A stretch of DNA of 64,000 nucleotides from positions 1-64,000 of the forward strand of contig CAISJD010000049.1 in assembly GCA_903885605.1 (NCBI GenBank). The letters are read 5' to 3'. Made by a program: the position numbers and the translations under genes. Numbering within the stretch: the first letter of the stretch is position 1; each line of letters begins with the position of its first letter. The notes beneath the pieces were generated by a model. The model had not been told where the DNA came from, did not search any database, and was given only the letters and a program-made list of their open reading frames with translations. This stretch comes from an uncultured Chthonomonas sp. (lineage in GTDB: Bacteria; Armatimonadota; Chthonomonadetes; Chthonomonadales; CAJBBX01). Shown here one piece after another: positions 8,352-17,447 of this stretch.

Positions 8352-9152
8352 CTACCCCCCGTCTTGCTCCAGGACGGCGGCGTAGCGATCCATGGCCGAC
8401 GCCAGGTCGCCGGAGGCCTCGGAGGCCCGGCCATAGGCGAACGCGGTGGTGGGGTCGCGCTTCTCGGAGTGGGCCATGCCATAGGCGTAGGCGGCGCTGC
8501 GGTAGTCGCCCTTCTGCTCGTAGTAGGAGCCCCAGTCGGACCAGGCCACGGTGGAGCCGGTCGTTGCGGAGCCGGCGGAGGCGAGCATGCGCCGGGGCCG
8601 CGCAGCGGCCGGGTTGAGGCCCGGACGGAGCTTCGGGATCACCGGAGTGCGCTCCTTGGCAACGCCGGGCTTCCTGACCCGCGGGGCGGGCGCAGCCGGC
8701 GGCGTGGTCAGCAGGTCGGCCTTCGGACGAGACGCGGGCGAGATGGAGGCCACGGGCCCGGCGGGGCCGCCGACGCGGGTGGTCGAGGCCGGAGCGCGAG
8801 GCGGAGCGATGACGCCCACGCCGGCCGGTTCGCGGGCCATCCAGAGGGCCAGGGCACAGGCCCCGGCGGCGGCGGCGAGGAGGCCGGGAGACTGCCACCA
8901 GGCGGCCCGGTGGACGGGCGCGGGCAGGGCGTCGATCTTCCGCCAGACGGCGGCGGCGAACTCCTGCTCGTCGGGCTCGGGTAGCCGGGTCGAGGCCAGG
9001 CCGCCGGCCAGGGAGGCCAGGGCGCGGCGTTCACGGGAGCAGTCAGGGCAGGCGGCCACATGGCGCGCCGCCCAGGATGTCGGCTCCATCTCGGTTCCCG
9101 AGGCAGCCAGAGCGGCCAGGCGGCTCCGCACGCAGATGCATACCAGGTTCAT
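8352..9152 (-). CDS. Anti-sigma factor-like membrane protein (zf-HC2-like N-term, TM segment, TPR-like C-term)
   Basis: Start overlaps the stop of the sigma gene (ATGA); 'ARHVAACPDCSRERRAL', hydrophobic 'GLLAAAAGACALALWMA', C-terminal 'WGSYYEQKGDYRSAAYAYGMAHSEKRDPTTAFAYGRASEASGDLASAMDRYAAVLE'. Confidence 0.75.
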   Translation of the reverse strand: MNLVCICVRSRLAALAASGTEMEPTSWAARHVAACPDCSRERRALASLAGGLASTRLPEPDEQEFAAAVWRKIDALPAPVHRAAWWQSPGLLAAAAGACALALWMAREPAGVGVIAPPRAPASTTRVGGPAGPVASISPASRPKADLLTTPPAAPAPRVRKPGVAKERTPVIPKLRPGLNPAAARPRRMLASAGSATTGSTVAWSDWGSYYEQKGDYRSAAYAYGMAHSEKRDPTTAFAYGRASEASGDLASAMDRYAAVLEQDGG

Positions 9153-9730
9153 ATCAAACCCTCTCCGCCAAATCGCCGGCGCAGTGTCTTCAGGCCTCCG
9201 GCGAGCCTGCCGATGATGGTGCTTTCGGGCACGCCCAGTGCGCGGGCGATCTCTCCACGGGTCTTGCCGGCGGCGTAGTGCAGCAGGAGCGGCACGCGCT
9301 GGGCCTCGGGCAGGGCAGCCACGGCCTGCATGAGGACGCGGCGGCGACTGTCGGCCATGGCCACGGCCTCGGGGCCGGGCGCCTCGTCCATGATCTCCAG
9401 CGGCATCTCGGCGGGCCTGCGCACCGAACGTCGGCGAAGCCCGTCGCGGCACCGGTTGCGGACGATACGCATGAACCAGGCGGCCCACTCGGCCCGGTCG
9501 GGGTCGAAGCGGGGCATGGCGGCGTAGGCCTGCACGAAGGCGTCCTGGGCGGCGTCCTCGGCCTCTTCGCGGTTGCCCAGCGCGGCCAGGGAGTAGGCGA
9601 ACGCCATGCCGCGGTACCGAGCCATAAGGACGGCGTAGGCCGAGCGGTCGCCGTCGCGGGCGGCGGCGGCCAACGCTCGATCATCGCTCTCGGTCTGCCA
9701 GTGGGGTCGCGTCACGGCTATAGTATGCAT
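9149..9730 (-). CDS. ECF RNA polymerase sigma factor
   Basis: Region 2 'NREEAEDAAQDAFVQAYAAMPRFDPDRAEWAAWFMRIVRNRCRDGLRR'; region 4 'ALPEAQRVPLLLHYAAGKTRGEIARALGVPESTIIGRLAGGLKTLRR'. Confidence 0.95.
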   Translation of the reverse strand: MHTIAVTRPHWQTESDDRALAAAARDGDRSAYAVLMARYRGMAFAYSLAALGNREEAEDAAQDAFVQAYAAMPRFDPDRAEWAAWFMRIVRNRCRDGLRRRSVRRPAEMPLEIMDEAPGPEAVAMADSRRRVLMQAVAALPEAQRVPLLLHYAAGKTRGEIARALGVPESTIIGRLAGGLKTLRRRFGGEGLI

Positions 9731-9780
9731 CGGAGTGGTTCCGGGGCGGGCGGTTGACGACGCCCGCCCCTCTAGGTTCG

Positions 9781-10662
9781 CTACTTGGGCATGGCTGCGA
9801 GCTTCTGCTCCAGCAGCTCCGCCAGTTCGCCCACGCTGATCCGCATGGGCATGGCGCCCATCATCCCGCCGGGGTTGCCCATGCCGGGCTGTCCGCCGCC
9901 CATCGGTCCCGGGCCCATGCCGGGTCCGCCCATTCCGGGCATTCCGCCGGGCCCACCGGGGCCTTCCATGCCGCCGGGCATCCCGCCGGGGCCGCCCGGA
10001 CCGCCGGGCTGCCGTCGCATGCCCTGGCCGCCGCCGCGTTGGCCCGCGTTGGGCCGCATACCGCCGCCCGCACCGGGCATCCCGGGCATTCCGCCGCCGG
10101 GCCCGCCCATGCCGGGTATGCCGGGCCGCATCTGGAAGCCGCCGCCGCCGCCCACGAGTTGCTGCAGACCGCGCGCCTTGGCCGGGCCGATGGCCTCTGC
10201 CAGCGCCTTCCAGGTCTCGTCGTGCTTGTCGCGGAGTGCATCGGCGGCGAGGCGCATCTTCTGGCCCACGCCTCGGGGGGCGGGGCTGTCGGGCCCGGCT
10301 GCGAGGAGGGCCCTCTTTTCGTCGTCCAGCGCCTTCTCGGCGGCGGACTCCATGGCCTTCTCAGCGGCGCGCAGGGCCTTCAGTTGCGGCAGCGCCCCGG
10401 CAATATCGGCGCGCGTCAGCTTCAGGGCGACGATGCGCCGCAGGGCCATCACCTGAGCGGTCTTGGCCGCCAGAGTAGGCGTGATGGGCCCCATGCCGGG
10501 CCCCATGCCGGGGCCGCCCTGACCGGGCATGAAGGGCCCCTGGCCGCGTATGCCCATACCGGGGCCGCCGCCGCCGGGGAATCCTCCAGGCTGCTGGCCG
10601 TAGGCCGAGGCGCCGGCCAGGATGACGGCCGCCGCCAGCAAGCTGTTGATCAGAGGTCGCAT
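9781..10662 (-). CDS. Secreted Gly/Pro/Met-rich low-complexity protein with helical core
   Basis: Signal peptide MRPLINSLLAAAVILAGASAYGQ; long GMGGPGGGMPGMPG-type tracts; central 'TAQVMALRRIVALKLTRADIAGALPQLKALRAAEKAM'. Confidence 0.7.
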   Translation of the reverse strand: MRPLINSLLAAAVILAGASAYGQQPGGFPGGGGPGMGIRGQGPFMPGQGGPGMGPGMGPITPTLAAKTAQVMALRRIVALKLTRADIAGALPQLKALRAAEKAMESAAEKALDDEKRALLAAGPDSPAPRGVGQKMRLAADALRDKHDETWKALAEAIGPAKARGLQQLVGGGGGFQMRPGIPGMGGPGGGMPGMPGAGGGMRPNAGQRGGGQGMRRQPGGPGGPGGMPGGMEGPGGPGGMPGMGGPGMGPGPMGGGQPGMGNPGGMMGAMPMRISVGELAELLEQKLAAMPK

Positions 10663-10786
10663 CGCGGGCTCCTTTCCGGTCCCCCGGGCCCATGCGGGGC
10701 CGAGGAGGGATCGGGTTGTCTTGATGCACCTACTTACGCGGCAGGCGGCGCGGCGAAAGAGGCGGCCGAGGAAATCGCTACATACG

Positions 10787-12667
10787 CTACCAGTCGGCGA
10801 GCGGCCGCACCGGACGCAATTCGGCCAATGGGCCATTGCGGGCATCGAGCTCCACGGCCAGCCGCAGCGATGTGACGGCCGGCAGGTGGATGGCCAGCTT
10901 GCGATAGCCCGCGTTGGCCTGCTGGCCGGCCGGGCTGGGTGAACCGGGGAGCGGCAGGCAAGGCATAACCGCGATGGAGCCGGGGCACCCCTCGCCGATC
11001 CGCACGGTGAGGGCCTTGCCCTGCTGCGTGAGCCTGGCGCTGCGGCCGTCGGACGCCACATCGACCTGCGCCCTCGTGGGCATGAACCACCAGGCGTCGG
11101 TGGGCGCGTCGGCCTCCATCTCATCCTGAACGACCACCAGGCCGGGCTCGACAAGGCGGAAGCCGCGATGGGCCGACCTGACCGAAGTGCGGTAGGCGCG
11201 GCTCAGGTCCAGCACGGCCAGAGGCGACCCACCGCCCTTGAACCGCGTGATGGGCGCCACGGCCGAGGGGTCTTGGTCGGGCCCGGAGCCGGGACCGTAG
11301 ACGATGGTGGCGTGCCCCTCGGCGCGGAGGCGGTAGTAGGTCCACCGGCGGGCGCCGAAGTAGGCGGGCAGGTTGTAGTCGTCAGCGCCCAGCTCCACGG
11401 CCCACCGGACGCCCTGCGCCTCCATGACGAAGCTGCCCAGGTCGAGGTGGCTGTGGTTGGCGCGGTTGTCGCCTCCCTTCACGCCCAGCCAGCCGGCGTC
11501 GGGGTCGGTCCATGAGGTGCGGAGGCAGGCGATCTCCGCGCCGCGGAACCGAACGCTGAGGGGCGCTCGCGCGGGCCTGGCGCCGCTGAGCGAGGGCTCA
11601 TACCAGAGCATGTCCAGCGGTGTGCCCGAGGCGTGCCGCGCCGCGTAGAAGGCGTACAGCGGGTTGCGGAAGCGGTTGGCCAGCCACCACATCTCCGGCG
11701 CACGGATCACCCCGGCATGGGCGTCGGCGTAGTCGAAGACCACGGAGCCGATGCCCGAGGCGTGGATGGGAAAGAGGCCCGACTTGGGAAATCCCGCGAT
11801 GCCGCTCAGCCCGAAGTCCGTGCCCAGCGCGCTCTTGAGGCCCGCCATGAAGGCCACGGTGTAGGAGGTGGCGTATTGCCAGTAGCCGGGCCCCTCGGCC
11901 CAGGCGCCGTCAGGACCGTAGGAGGCTACGGCCCGGGGCATGGACGTGACGGCGGCGTGGAGCACCTCGGCGGCGACCTCGGGCTCCTCGTCGGCGATGG
12001 CCAGGGCGCCCATGCCCAGCCCGCCGTTGCAGACCTGGTTCCAATTGTGAGTGGCAGTGGGCCAGCCGCCACGGCTACGGTAGACCTTGAGGCCCGGCTG
12101 CAGGCCCAGCGTGACGATGGCGGTCCGCAGCGTGCGGCGCTGGTCCGGGCTGAGCCAGTCGTAGAGCCAGTCATAGCCGAGGGCGAAGGCGTGGGTCATC
12201 TCGGCGGTGTCGAGGAAGTGCTTCGGGTTCCAGTCCTTGTAGGCCGCGGCATTGGCCAGCTCGTCCCACGCGCGCCTGGCCCAGACGGCGTCGCCCTCGA
12301 TGCGGTAGAGGAAGGCGAGAAGCTGTACGCGGCGGAGCACCTCCCGACTGGTAGCGAGCAGGCGTTTGCCGTCGGGGATCACGTACTCGCAGGGCGCGGC
12401 GGCCAGCAGCTCGGCGGCCTGGCTCCGGGCCTTCTTGTACCAGGACGAGACGGTGGCATCGGACGCGCAACGCCGCTTGAGCAGCTCGAACCGGGCGGCG
12501 TCGGCCAGCAGGCGCGGGTGGCCCGGACGCAATGAGGCCAGGATGCTCTCACGCGCCGGGACCTGGATGAGCAGCTTGGCCGGCCGCGCCTTCCGGGGCC
12601 GGACTGGGCCCTGGGCCTGAGCCGCAACGGCGGCCAGCGCCGCCACGAGCAGGAACGCAGGCCTCAT
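10787..12667 (-). CDS. Heparinase II/III-like polysaccharide lyase, secreted
   Basis: Signal peptide; 'GYDWLYDWLSPDQRRTLRTAI', 'HNWNQVCNGGLGMGALAIADE', 'YGPDGAWAEGPGYWQYATSYTVAFMAGLKSALG', 'GVKGGDNRANHSHLDLGSFVMEAQGVRWAVELGADDYNLPAYF'. Confidence 0.88.
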   Translation of the reverse strand: MRPAFLLVAALAAVAAQAQGPVRPRKARPAKLLIQVPARESILASLRPGHPRLLADAARFELLKRRCASDATVSSWYKKARSQAAELLAAAPCEYVIPDGKRLLATSREVLRRVQLLAFLYRIEGDAVWARRAWDELANAAAYKDWNPKHFLDTAEMTHAFALGYDWLYDWLSPDQRRTLRTAIVTLGLQPGLKVYRSRGGWPTATHNWNQVCNGGLGMGALAIADEEPEVAAEVLHAAVTSMPRAVASYGPDGAWAEGPGYWQYATSYTVAFMAGLKSALGTDFGLSGIAGFPKSGLFPIHASGIGSVVFDYADAHAGVIRAPEMWWLANRFRNPLYAFYAARHASGTPLDMLWYEPSLSGARPARAPLSVRFRGAEIACLRTSWTDPDAGWLGVKGGDNRANHSHLDLGSFVMEAQGVRWAVELGADDYNLPAYFGARRWTYYRLRAEGHATIVYGPGSGPDQDPSAVAPITRFKGGGSPLAVLDLSRAYRTSVRSAHRGFRLVEPGLVVVQDEMEADAPTDAWWFMPTRAQVDVASDGRSARLTQQGKALTVRIGEGCPGSIAVMPCLPLPGSPSPAGQQANAGYRKLAIHLPAVTSLRLAVELDARNGPLAELRPVRPLADW

Positions 12668-13896
12668 GGACGGGCCTCCTTCGCCGGGATGTCGGTGCGA
12701 ACAGAGCCGCCGACCGTGTGGCGGTCCTCCAGCAGCGCGAAGTCGTGAGCCTCCAGGTCGTTGCCCGTTGCCGTCAGCGTGGCCGGTCCGTTGACGGCGA
12801 TGCCCACGCCCCAGCCGTCGATGCGGTTGCCGCTGAGGATCGTCCGTCCGCCCTCCAGCAGCACCGTGGGGGGCTTGTGCTCCTTCATCGGGCGCAGGAT
12901 GGAGCAGCCCGAGAGCGCCACGTGATCGGCGGAGAGCACCTTGACGGCGGGCGCGCCGTTGGACCGGAACTCGGCCGCGGAGATGCGCACGCGGGCGGTA
13001 GAGCCCTGCACCACCAGGCCCTCGGCGTGGTTCCAGAAGGTGCCGCCGCTGACGCTGACGGTGTTGTCGCCCTCCACCACCAGGCCGTAGCCGCAGTAGT
13101 CGGTGGCGCAGTTGGCCATGGTGCCCCACGTGCCGCCCTCGATCTTGCATCCGGGGATCTTGTCGCGCAGAAGGAAGCCGGTCTGCATGGCGAAGGCGAA
13201 GCAGTCGGTGAGGCGGATCAGGTCATTCTTGCCCAGGTCGAAGCCGATGCCCTTGTCCAGCCCGCGCGGCACGGGACCGGCGTTCCAGACCTCCACGTTG
13301 CGGAGGCTGGGCACGTCCCAGGTGCCCGTCACGCGGACGCCGACGTTGCGCGGCGAGACCATGAAGACGTTCTCAATATGCAGGCGGCCCACGTTGTTGA
13401 CGCCGTCGGTCATGATGCCGTCCCACGGGTACATGATCTTCACGCCGCTGATGTAGGCGCCGATGCCGGTGACCAGCACGGCGGCCGGCCCCGAGGTCGG
13501 CTCGGCCTGCCACTTGTAGCGGATGCAGAGGCCCTTGAGGCCCGCACCGGCGCCCATGGTCACGCAGGGCTTGTCGCGGTGCGACGGCTCCAGCACCGGC
13601 ATGGAGTCGATATCGGCGTTCCATGCCCCACCTGGAGGTCCGCAGAGCGCCACGGATCCCAGGACCAGGGGCTTGCCCAGGCGGTAAATGCCCATGGGCA
13701 CCGTGACGGGGACCTTCTGCGCCGTGGCCCGGGCGATGGCGGCCAGGAAGGCCGGGGCGTCGTCGGCCTTGCCGTCGCCCTTGGCGCCGCACCGGCGCAC
13801 GTCGACCGCCGCGGCGGGAGTGGCGGGCGCGGGACGAGCGGAGGGCGCCGCCAGGATGGCGAGGGCGGCGGCCGCCGCGATGGGCGTCAGGCGCAT
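12664..13896 (-). CDS. Right-handed beta-helix / pectate-lyase-like (Pectate_lyase_3) secreted protein
   Basis: 'VDVRRCGAKGDGKADDAPAFLAAIARA...GIYRLGKPLVLGS'; repeated beta-helix pattern; overlaps next gene by ATGA. Confidence 0.85.
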   Translation of the reverse strand: MRLTPIAAAAALAILAAPSARPAPATPAAAVDVRRCGAKGDGKADDAPAFLAAIARATAQKVPVTVPMGIYRLGKPLVLGSVALCGPPGGAWNADIDSMPVLEPSHRDKPCVTMGAGAGLKGLCIRYKWQAEPTSGPAAVLVTGIGAYISGVKIMYPWDGIMTDGVNNVGRLHIENVFMVSPRNVGVRVTGTWDVPSLRNVEVWNAGPVPRGLDKGIGFDLGKNDLIRLTDCFAFAMQTGFLLRDKIPGCKIEGGTWGTMANCATDYCGYGLVVEGDNTVSVSGGTFWNHAEGLVVQGSTARVRISAAEFRSNGAPAVKVLSADHVALSGCSILRPMKEHKPPTVLLEGGRTILSGNRIDGWGVGIAVNGPATLTATGNDLEAHDFALLEDRHTVGGSVRTDIPAKEARP

Positions 13897-13909
13897 GGGT
13901 CTTCTCCTG

Positions 13910-15628
13910 TTACTCCTGGCGCAGGGCCAGGGGGCGGTCCTCGCCGCCGTCGGCCTCGGCGGCCCGGCGATCGGCACGTTCGAGTGACTTCTTCGGCGTC
14001 GGGAAGAACACGCCCACGGTAAAGACCACCACGGCGCCCAACATGGCGAACCAGGTGAACGAGACCTTGGGCAGCCAGTCGGGCCGCACGAACGTGACCG
14101 TCTGGCCGAGCATTCCCGCCACGCCGTTGGCGATGGTCACGTGCAGGTCGCCGCAGACCACGGTGGCGATGAGCCCGCAGGTGATGGCGATGACGTTCCC
14201 GAGGTCGGACCCGCGGCCCTTGGTGAACATTCCGATCAGGAAGACGCCGAGCATGGGGCCGAGGATGAACCCGGCGATGCCCAGCACCACGGGGATGATG
14301 CGCACGTTGGGATCCGTCACCTTGGCATAGGCGAAGGCGACCGCGATCAGCACCATCAGCGCCGCAAAGACCACCGTGAAGACCCGGGCGGCCCGCACGT
14401 GGGCTTCCTCGCCGCTACGGCGGGCGAAGTAGGGGATGTACCAGTCGTTGGTGGCGCTGGTGGCCAGGGCGTTAAGGGCCGCCGAGAGCGATCCCATGGC
14501 CGTGGCGAAGACACCGGCCAGCACCAGCCCCCGCACGCCCACGGGCATGACGTTGAGGATGTAGGAGCCGAACACGTCCGAGTTCGCCACGGGCTTGAAG
14601 GTGGGGTCCTTCAGGTAGTAGACGTAGAGGAGGATGCCGATGAACGTGAAGCAGGCGGCGATGGGCACGTCCATGAATGCCGCGGTGATGAGGCTGCGGC
14701 GGGCCTTCTTGTGCGTCTCGGCCGTCAAGAGCCGCTGCACCATGTCCTGGTCCGTCCCGAAGGCCGCCATGTTCATCAGCGTGGTGGCGATGAGCGCCGA
14801 GAAGAGCGTGTAGTCGCTGGCGATGATGAGCTTTACGTAGTCCCACGCTCCCATGGCGCTCAGGTGGTTCGCCTCGCGCCAGGCGGCGATCTTGTCGGGC
14901 TCGAAGCCCGTGAGGAAGTAGCCCTCGATGCGGCCCATGGCGGGCACGGCCTTCACCACTTCGCCCAGGCCGCCGACGTTGTGGATCAGCGTCCCGACGG
15001 CCAGCAGCGCGCTGCCGAACATGAGGCAGGCCTGCACCACATCGGTCCAGATGACCGCCTTGATGCCGCCGAGCGCGGTGTAGATGCAGGTGAGGATGGT
15101 GAGCGCCACGATGGCCACCGCATAGGGCTGAACCGAGGTGACGGCGCCCTGGTGGAACTGCACGTCGCCGCCGGCGAACATCCGCCACGCCAGCACCATC
15201 ACCAGTGACGGTACGAAAAGCCGCGTGCCCGAGGCCAGCGTCCGCATCACGAGGAAGAGGGCGGAGACGTAGTTCTTGGTCACCTGGCCGAAGCGGATGG
15301 CCAGGTAGTCGTACACCGTGTAGACCTTGTACCGGTAGTAGGGCTTCAGGAAGGCGAAGCCCACAATGAAGCGGCCGATGATGAGGCCCATCACCAGCTG
15401 CACGTAGGCCAGGCTCCGCTTATCGAACCCCTCCCCTGGCGCGCCGAGGAAAGTAGCCGCGCTGGTCTCCGCGGCGATGATGGAGGCCATGACGGCCCAC
15501 CAGGGCACCTGCCTCCCGCCCAGCGCGAAGTCATGCAGGCTCTTCTCGCGACGCCCCATATAGAGGCCGATCGCCGAGATCGCCACAAAGTAGATAACGA
15601 TGATCAGGCCATCAACTGCAAGACCCAT
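13910..15628 (-). CDS. Sodium:solute symporter (SSS) family transporter
   Basis: 'GLIIVIYFVAISAIGLYMGRREKSLHDFALGGRQVPWWAVMASIIAAETSAATFLGAPGEGF', 'TCIYTALGGIKAVIWTDVVQACLMFGSALLAV'; many TM helices. Confidence 0.92.
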   Translation of the reverse strand: MGLAVDGLIIVIYFVAISAIGLYMGRREKSLHDFALGGRQVPWWAVMASIIAAETSAATFLGAPGEGFDKRSLAYVQLVMGLIIGRFIVGFAFLKPYYRYKVYTVYDYLAIRFGQVTKNYVSALFLVMRTLASGTRLFVPSLVMVLAWRMFAGGDVQFHQGAVTSVQPYAVAIVALTILTCIYTALGGIKAVIWTDVVQACLMFGSALLAVGTLIHNVGGLGEVVKAVPAMGRIEGYFLTGFEPDKIAAWREANHLSAMGAWDYVKLIIASDYTLFSALIATTLMNMAAFGTDQDMVQRLLTAETHKKARRSLITAAFMDVPIAACFTFIGILLYVYYLKDPTFKPVANSDVFGSYILNVMPVGVRGLVLAGVFATAMGSLSAALNALATSATNDWYIPYFARRSGEEAHVRAARVFTVVFAALMVLIAVAFAYAKVTDPNVRIIPVVLGIAGFILGPMLGVFLIGMFTKGRGSDLGNVIAITCGLIATVVCGDLHVTIANGVAGMLGQTVTFVRPDWLPKVSFTWFAMLGAVVVFTVGVFFPTPKKSLERADRRAAEADGGEDRPLALRQE

Positions 15629-15792
15629 GCCGCGGATCGCCCCTTTCGCTGCGATGTGGCGCCCGGCGCCGGTCCAGAGTTCGCCGATAGCGGCCTGAAG
15701 TCCTGCCGGCAGGATTCGGACGGCCGCTTGTCGCATCTAGGGCGTATCGGCAGGCGACCCGAGCGCCCATAGCCGCTATTGTGAGGAACGGC

Positions 15793-16806
15793 ATGACCAA
15801 TCGAGAGCGAGTCCGCGCTTCCCTGGCCCATCGGCAGCCCGACAAGACCCCTTACCATATCGGTTTTACGCTGCCCGCCCAGGCCGCCACCGCCACGTAC
15901 CTTCAGGACCCCTTCTTCGTCAGCAAGCTGGGCAACGCCCTGGCAACCATGGGCACCACGGGCAAGGACGCATGGAAGGAGGGTGACTGCTGCACCTGGG
16001 AGGACGAGTGGGGCGTCCAGTGGAACCGCTCCATCGACAAGGATATCGGCATCGTCTGCAACCAGGTGGTCACGCCCGCCACGCTGGAGACGCTCTTTGT
16101 ACCGGACCCCGACGACCCCACCCGATTCGACTACTACGACACCGTCATCAAGCCGGAGGGAGCGCGCACGGACCAGTTCGTGGTCGCCGACCTGGGCTTC
16201 AGCCTCTACGAGCGCGCCTGGACGCTGGCGGGGATGGAGACCGTCCTCATGGGCATGGTCAGCGACAAGGCCTTCGCCAACGCCCTGCTGGACCGCATCC
16301 TCGAGTACAACCTGCGCATCATCGACCACGCCTGTGTGTACGACATCGATGCCATGATGTTCGGCGATGACTGGGGCTCGCAGACCGGCCTCCAGATGGG
16401 CCTCAAGCTCTGGCGCGAGTTCATCCGCCCACGGGTTGCGCAGATGTACGCCGCGGTGAAGGCCCACGGCAAGTTTGTCTTCATCCACTCCTGCGGCAAG
16501 TGCACCCAGCTCTTCCCGGACCTCATCGAGATCGGCCTGGACTGCTTCAACCCCTTCCAGCCCGAGGTCATCGACGTGGCGGAGGCCAAGCGCGAGTTCG
16601 GCAAGGACCTGACCTTCTTCGGCGGCATCAGCACCCAGCGGGGCCTGCCCTACGGCACGCCCGACGAGGTGAAGGCCGAGGTGCGGCGCCTCATCGAAGT
16701 CGTGGGCAAGGACGGCGGCCTCATCGCCTCCCCGGCCCACGCCATCCCCGCCGACGCCAAGCCCGCCAACATCGCCGCCATGATCGAGGTGCTGCAGGGC
16801 CAGTAG
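15793..16806 (+). CDS. Uroporphyrinogen decarboxylase-like / corrinoid methyltransferase family
   Basis: 'MTNRERVRASLAHRQPDKTPYHIGF', 'MMFGDDWGSQTGLQM', 'FIHSCGKCTQLFPDLIEIGLDCFNPFQPEV', 'FFGGISTQRGLPYGTPDEVKAEVRRLI'. Confidence 0.9.
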   Translation: MTNRERVRASLAHRQPDKTPYHIGFTLPAQAATATYLQDPFFVSKLGNALATMGTTGKDAWKEGDCCTWEDEWGVQWNRSIDKDIGIVCNQVVTPATLETLFVPDPDDPTRFDYYDTVIKPEGARTDQFVVADLGFSLYERAWTLAGMETVLMGMVSDKAFANALLDRILEYNLRIIDHACVYDIDAMMFGDDWGSQTGLQMGLKLWREFIRPRVAQMYAAVKAHGKFVFIHSCGKCTQLFPDLIEIGLDCFNPFQPEVIDVAEAKREFGKDLTFFGGISTQRGLPYGTPDEVKAEVRRLIEVVGKDGGLIASPAHAIPADAKPANIAAMIEVLQGQ

Positions 16807-16827
16807 CGCGAGCGGGGGCGGCGAACC

Positions 16828-17427
16828 TCAGTCCGGCTCCTCCAGGTGGATCGTCTCAAAGACCTCGAAGCGGGTGGCCGGGTCGCGCCACAGGTCGCCG
16901 CCCCAGTCACCCGCCTTGCGGCTCAGTTGGCTCAGGAACTCGGCCCTGGGGTCAGGGCTGTCGGCGAAGTGCTCCCAGACCTCGGGGAGGAAGAGGGCGG
17001 AGCGGCGGCCGTTGCGCAGGATCACCCCGTGGCGCAGAGGCTCCACGAAGGCGGTGAACTCCCTCCAGCCCTGCACCGGCGCGGGACGCGGCGGCGTCAG
17101 CACGGAGACGCTGAGCCGGATGGCCTCCAGTTCCGCAGGTTGGACGCGCTCAAAACGGGGGTCATGCAGGGCCGCGTCGGCGGCGGAGACCACCACGGCC
17201 TCGTGCAGGGGCAGGTCAGGCATGGGGCGGCCGATGCAGCCGCGCAGCTGCCCGGCGACCATCAGCGTCACGAAGCAGCCCGCCGGGGCGAGGAGCGTCG
17301 GGGTGCGCTCCTCGGCCGGCAACGCGGGCGCGGGCTTGCGGCGCACGGCCGCATCCAGGCTCAGGCGGGCCAGCCGGAGGAGCGTCGCCTCCTCGGCGGG
17401 CGTCAGGAGTTGCGTCGCGTCGCTCAT
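16828..17427 (-). CDS. AMMECR1-domain protein (AmmeMemoRadiSam system protein A-like)
   Basis: 'PAGCFVTLMVAGQLRGCIGRPMPDLPLHEAVVVSAADAALHDPRFERVQPAELEAIRLSVSVLTPPRP...GVILRNGRRSALFLPEVWE'. Confidence 0.9.
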   Translation of the reverse strand: MSDATQLLTPAEEATLLRLARLSLDAAVRRKPAPALPAEERTPTLLAPAGCFVTLMVAGQLRGCIGRPMPDLPLHEAVVVSAADAALHDPRFERVQPAELEAIRLSVSVLTPPRPAPVQGWREFTAFVEPLRHGVILRNGRRSALFLPEVWEHFADSPDPRAEFLSQLSRKAGDWGGDLWRDPATRFEVFETIHLEEPD

Positions 17428-17447
17428 CTCAGCCTCCCGGATCGGCG

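Noticed and set aside
9830-10140. Plus-strand Pro-rich ORF opposite the Gly/Met-rich gene (9785-10456)
   Set aside because: Pure complement artefact of Gly codons (GGN read as CCN); the minus strand has the signal peptide.
12718-14022. 434-aa plus-strand ORF
   Set aside because: Antisense to the beta-helix gene; His/Gly/Arg-biased and without signal peptide or motifs.
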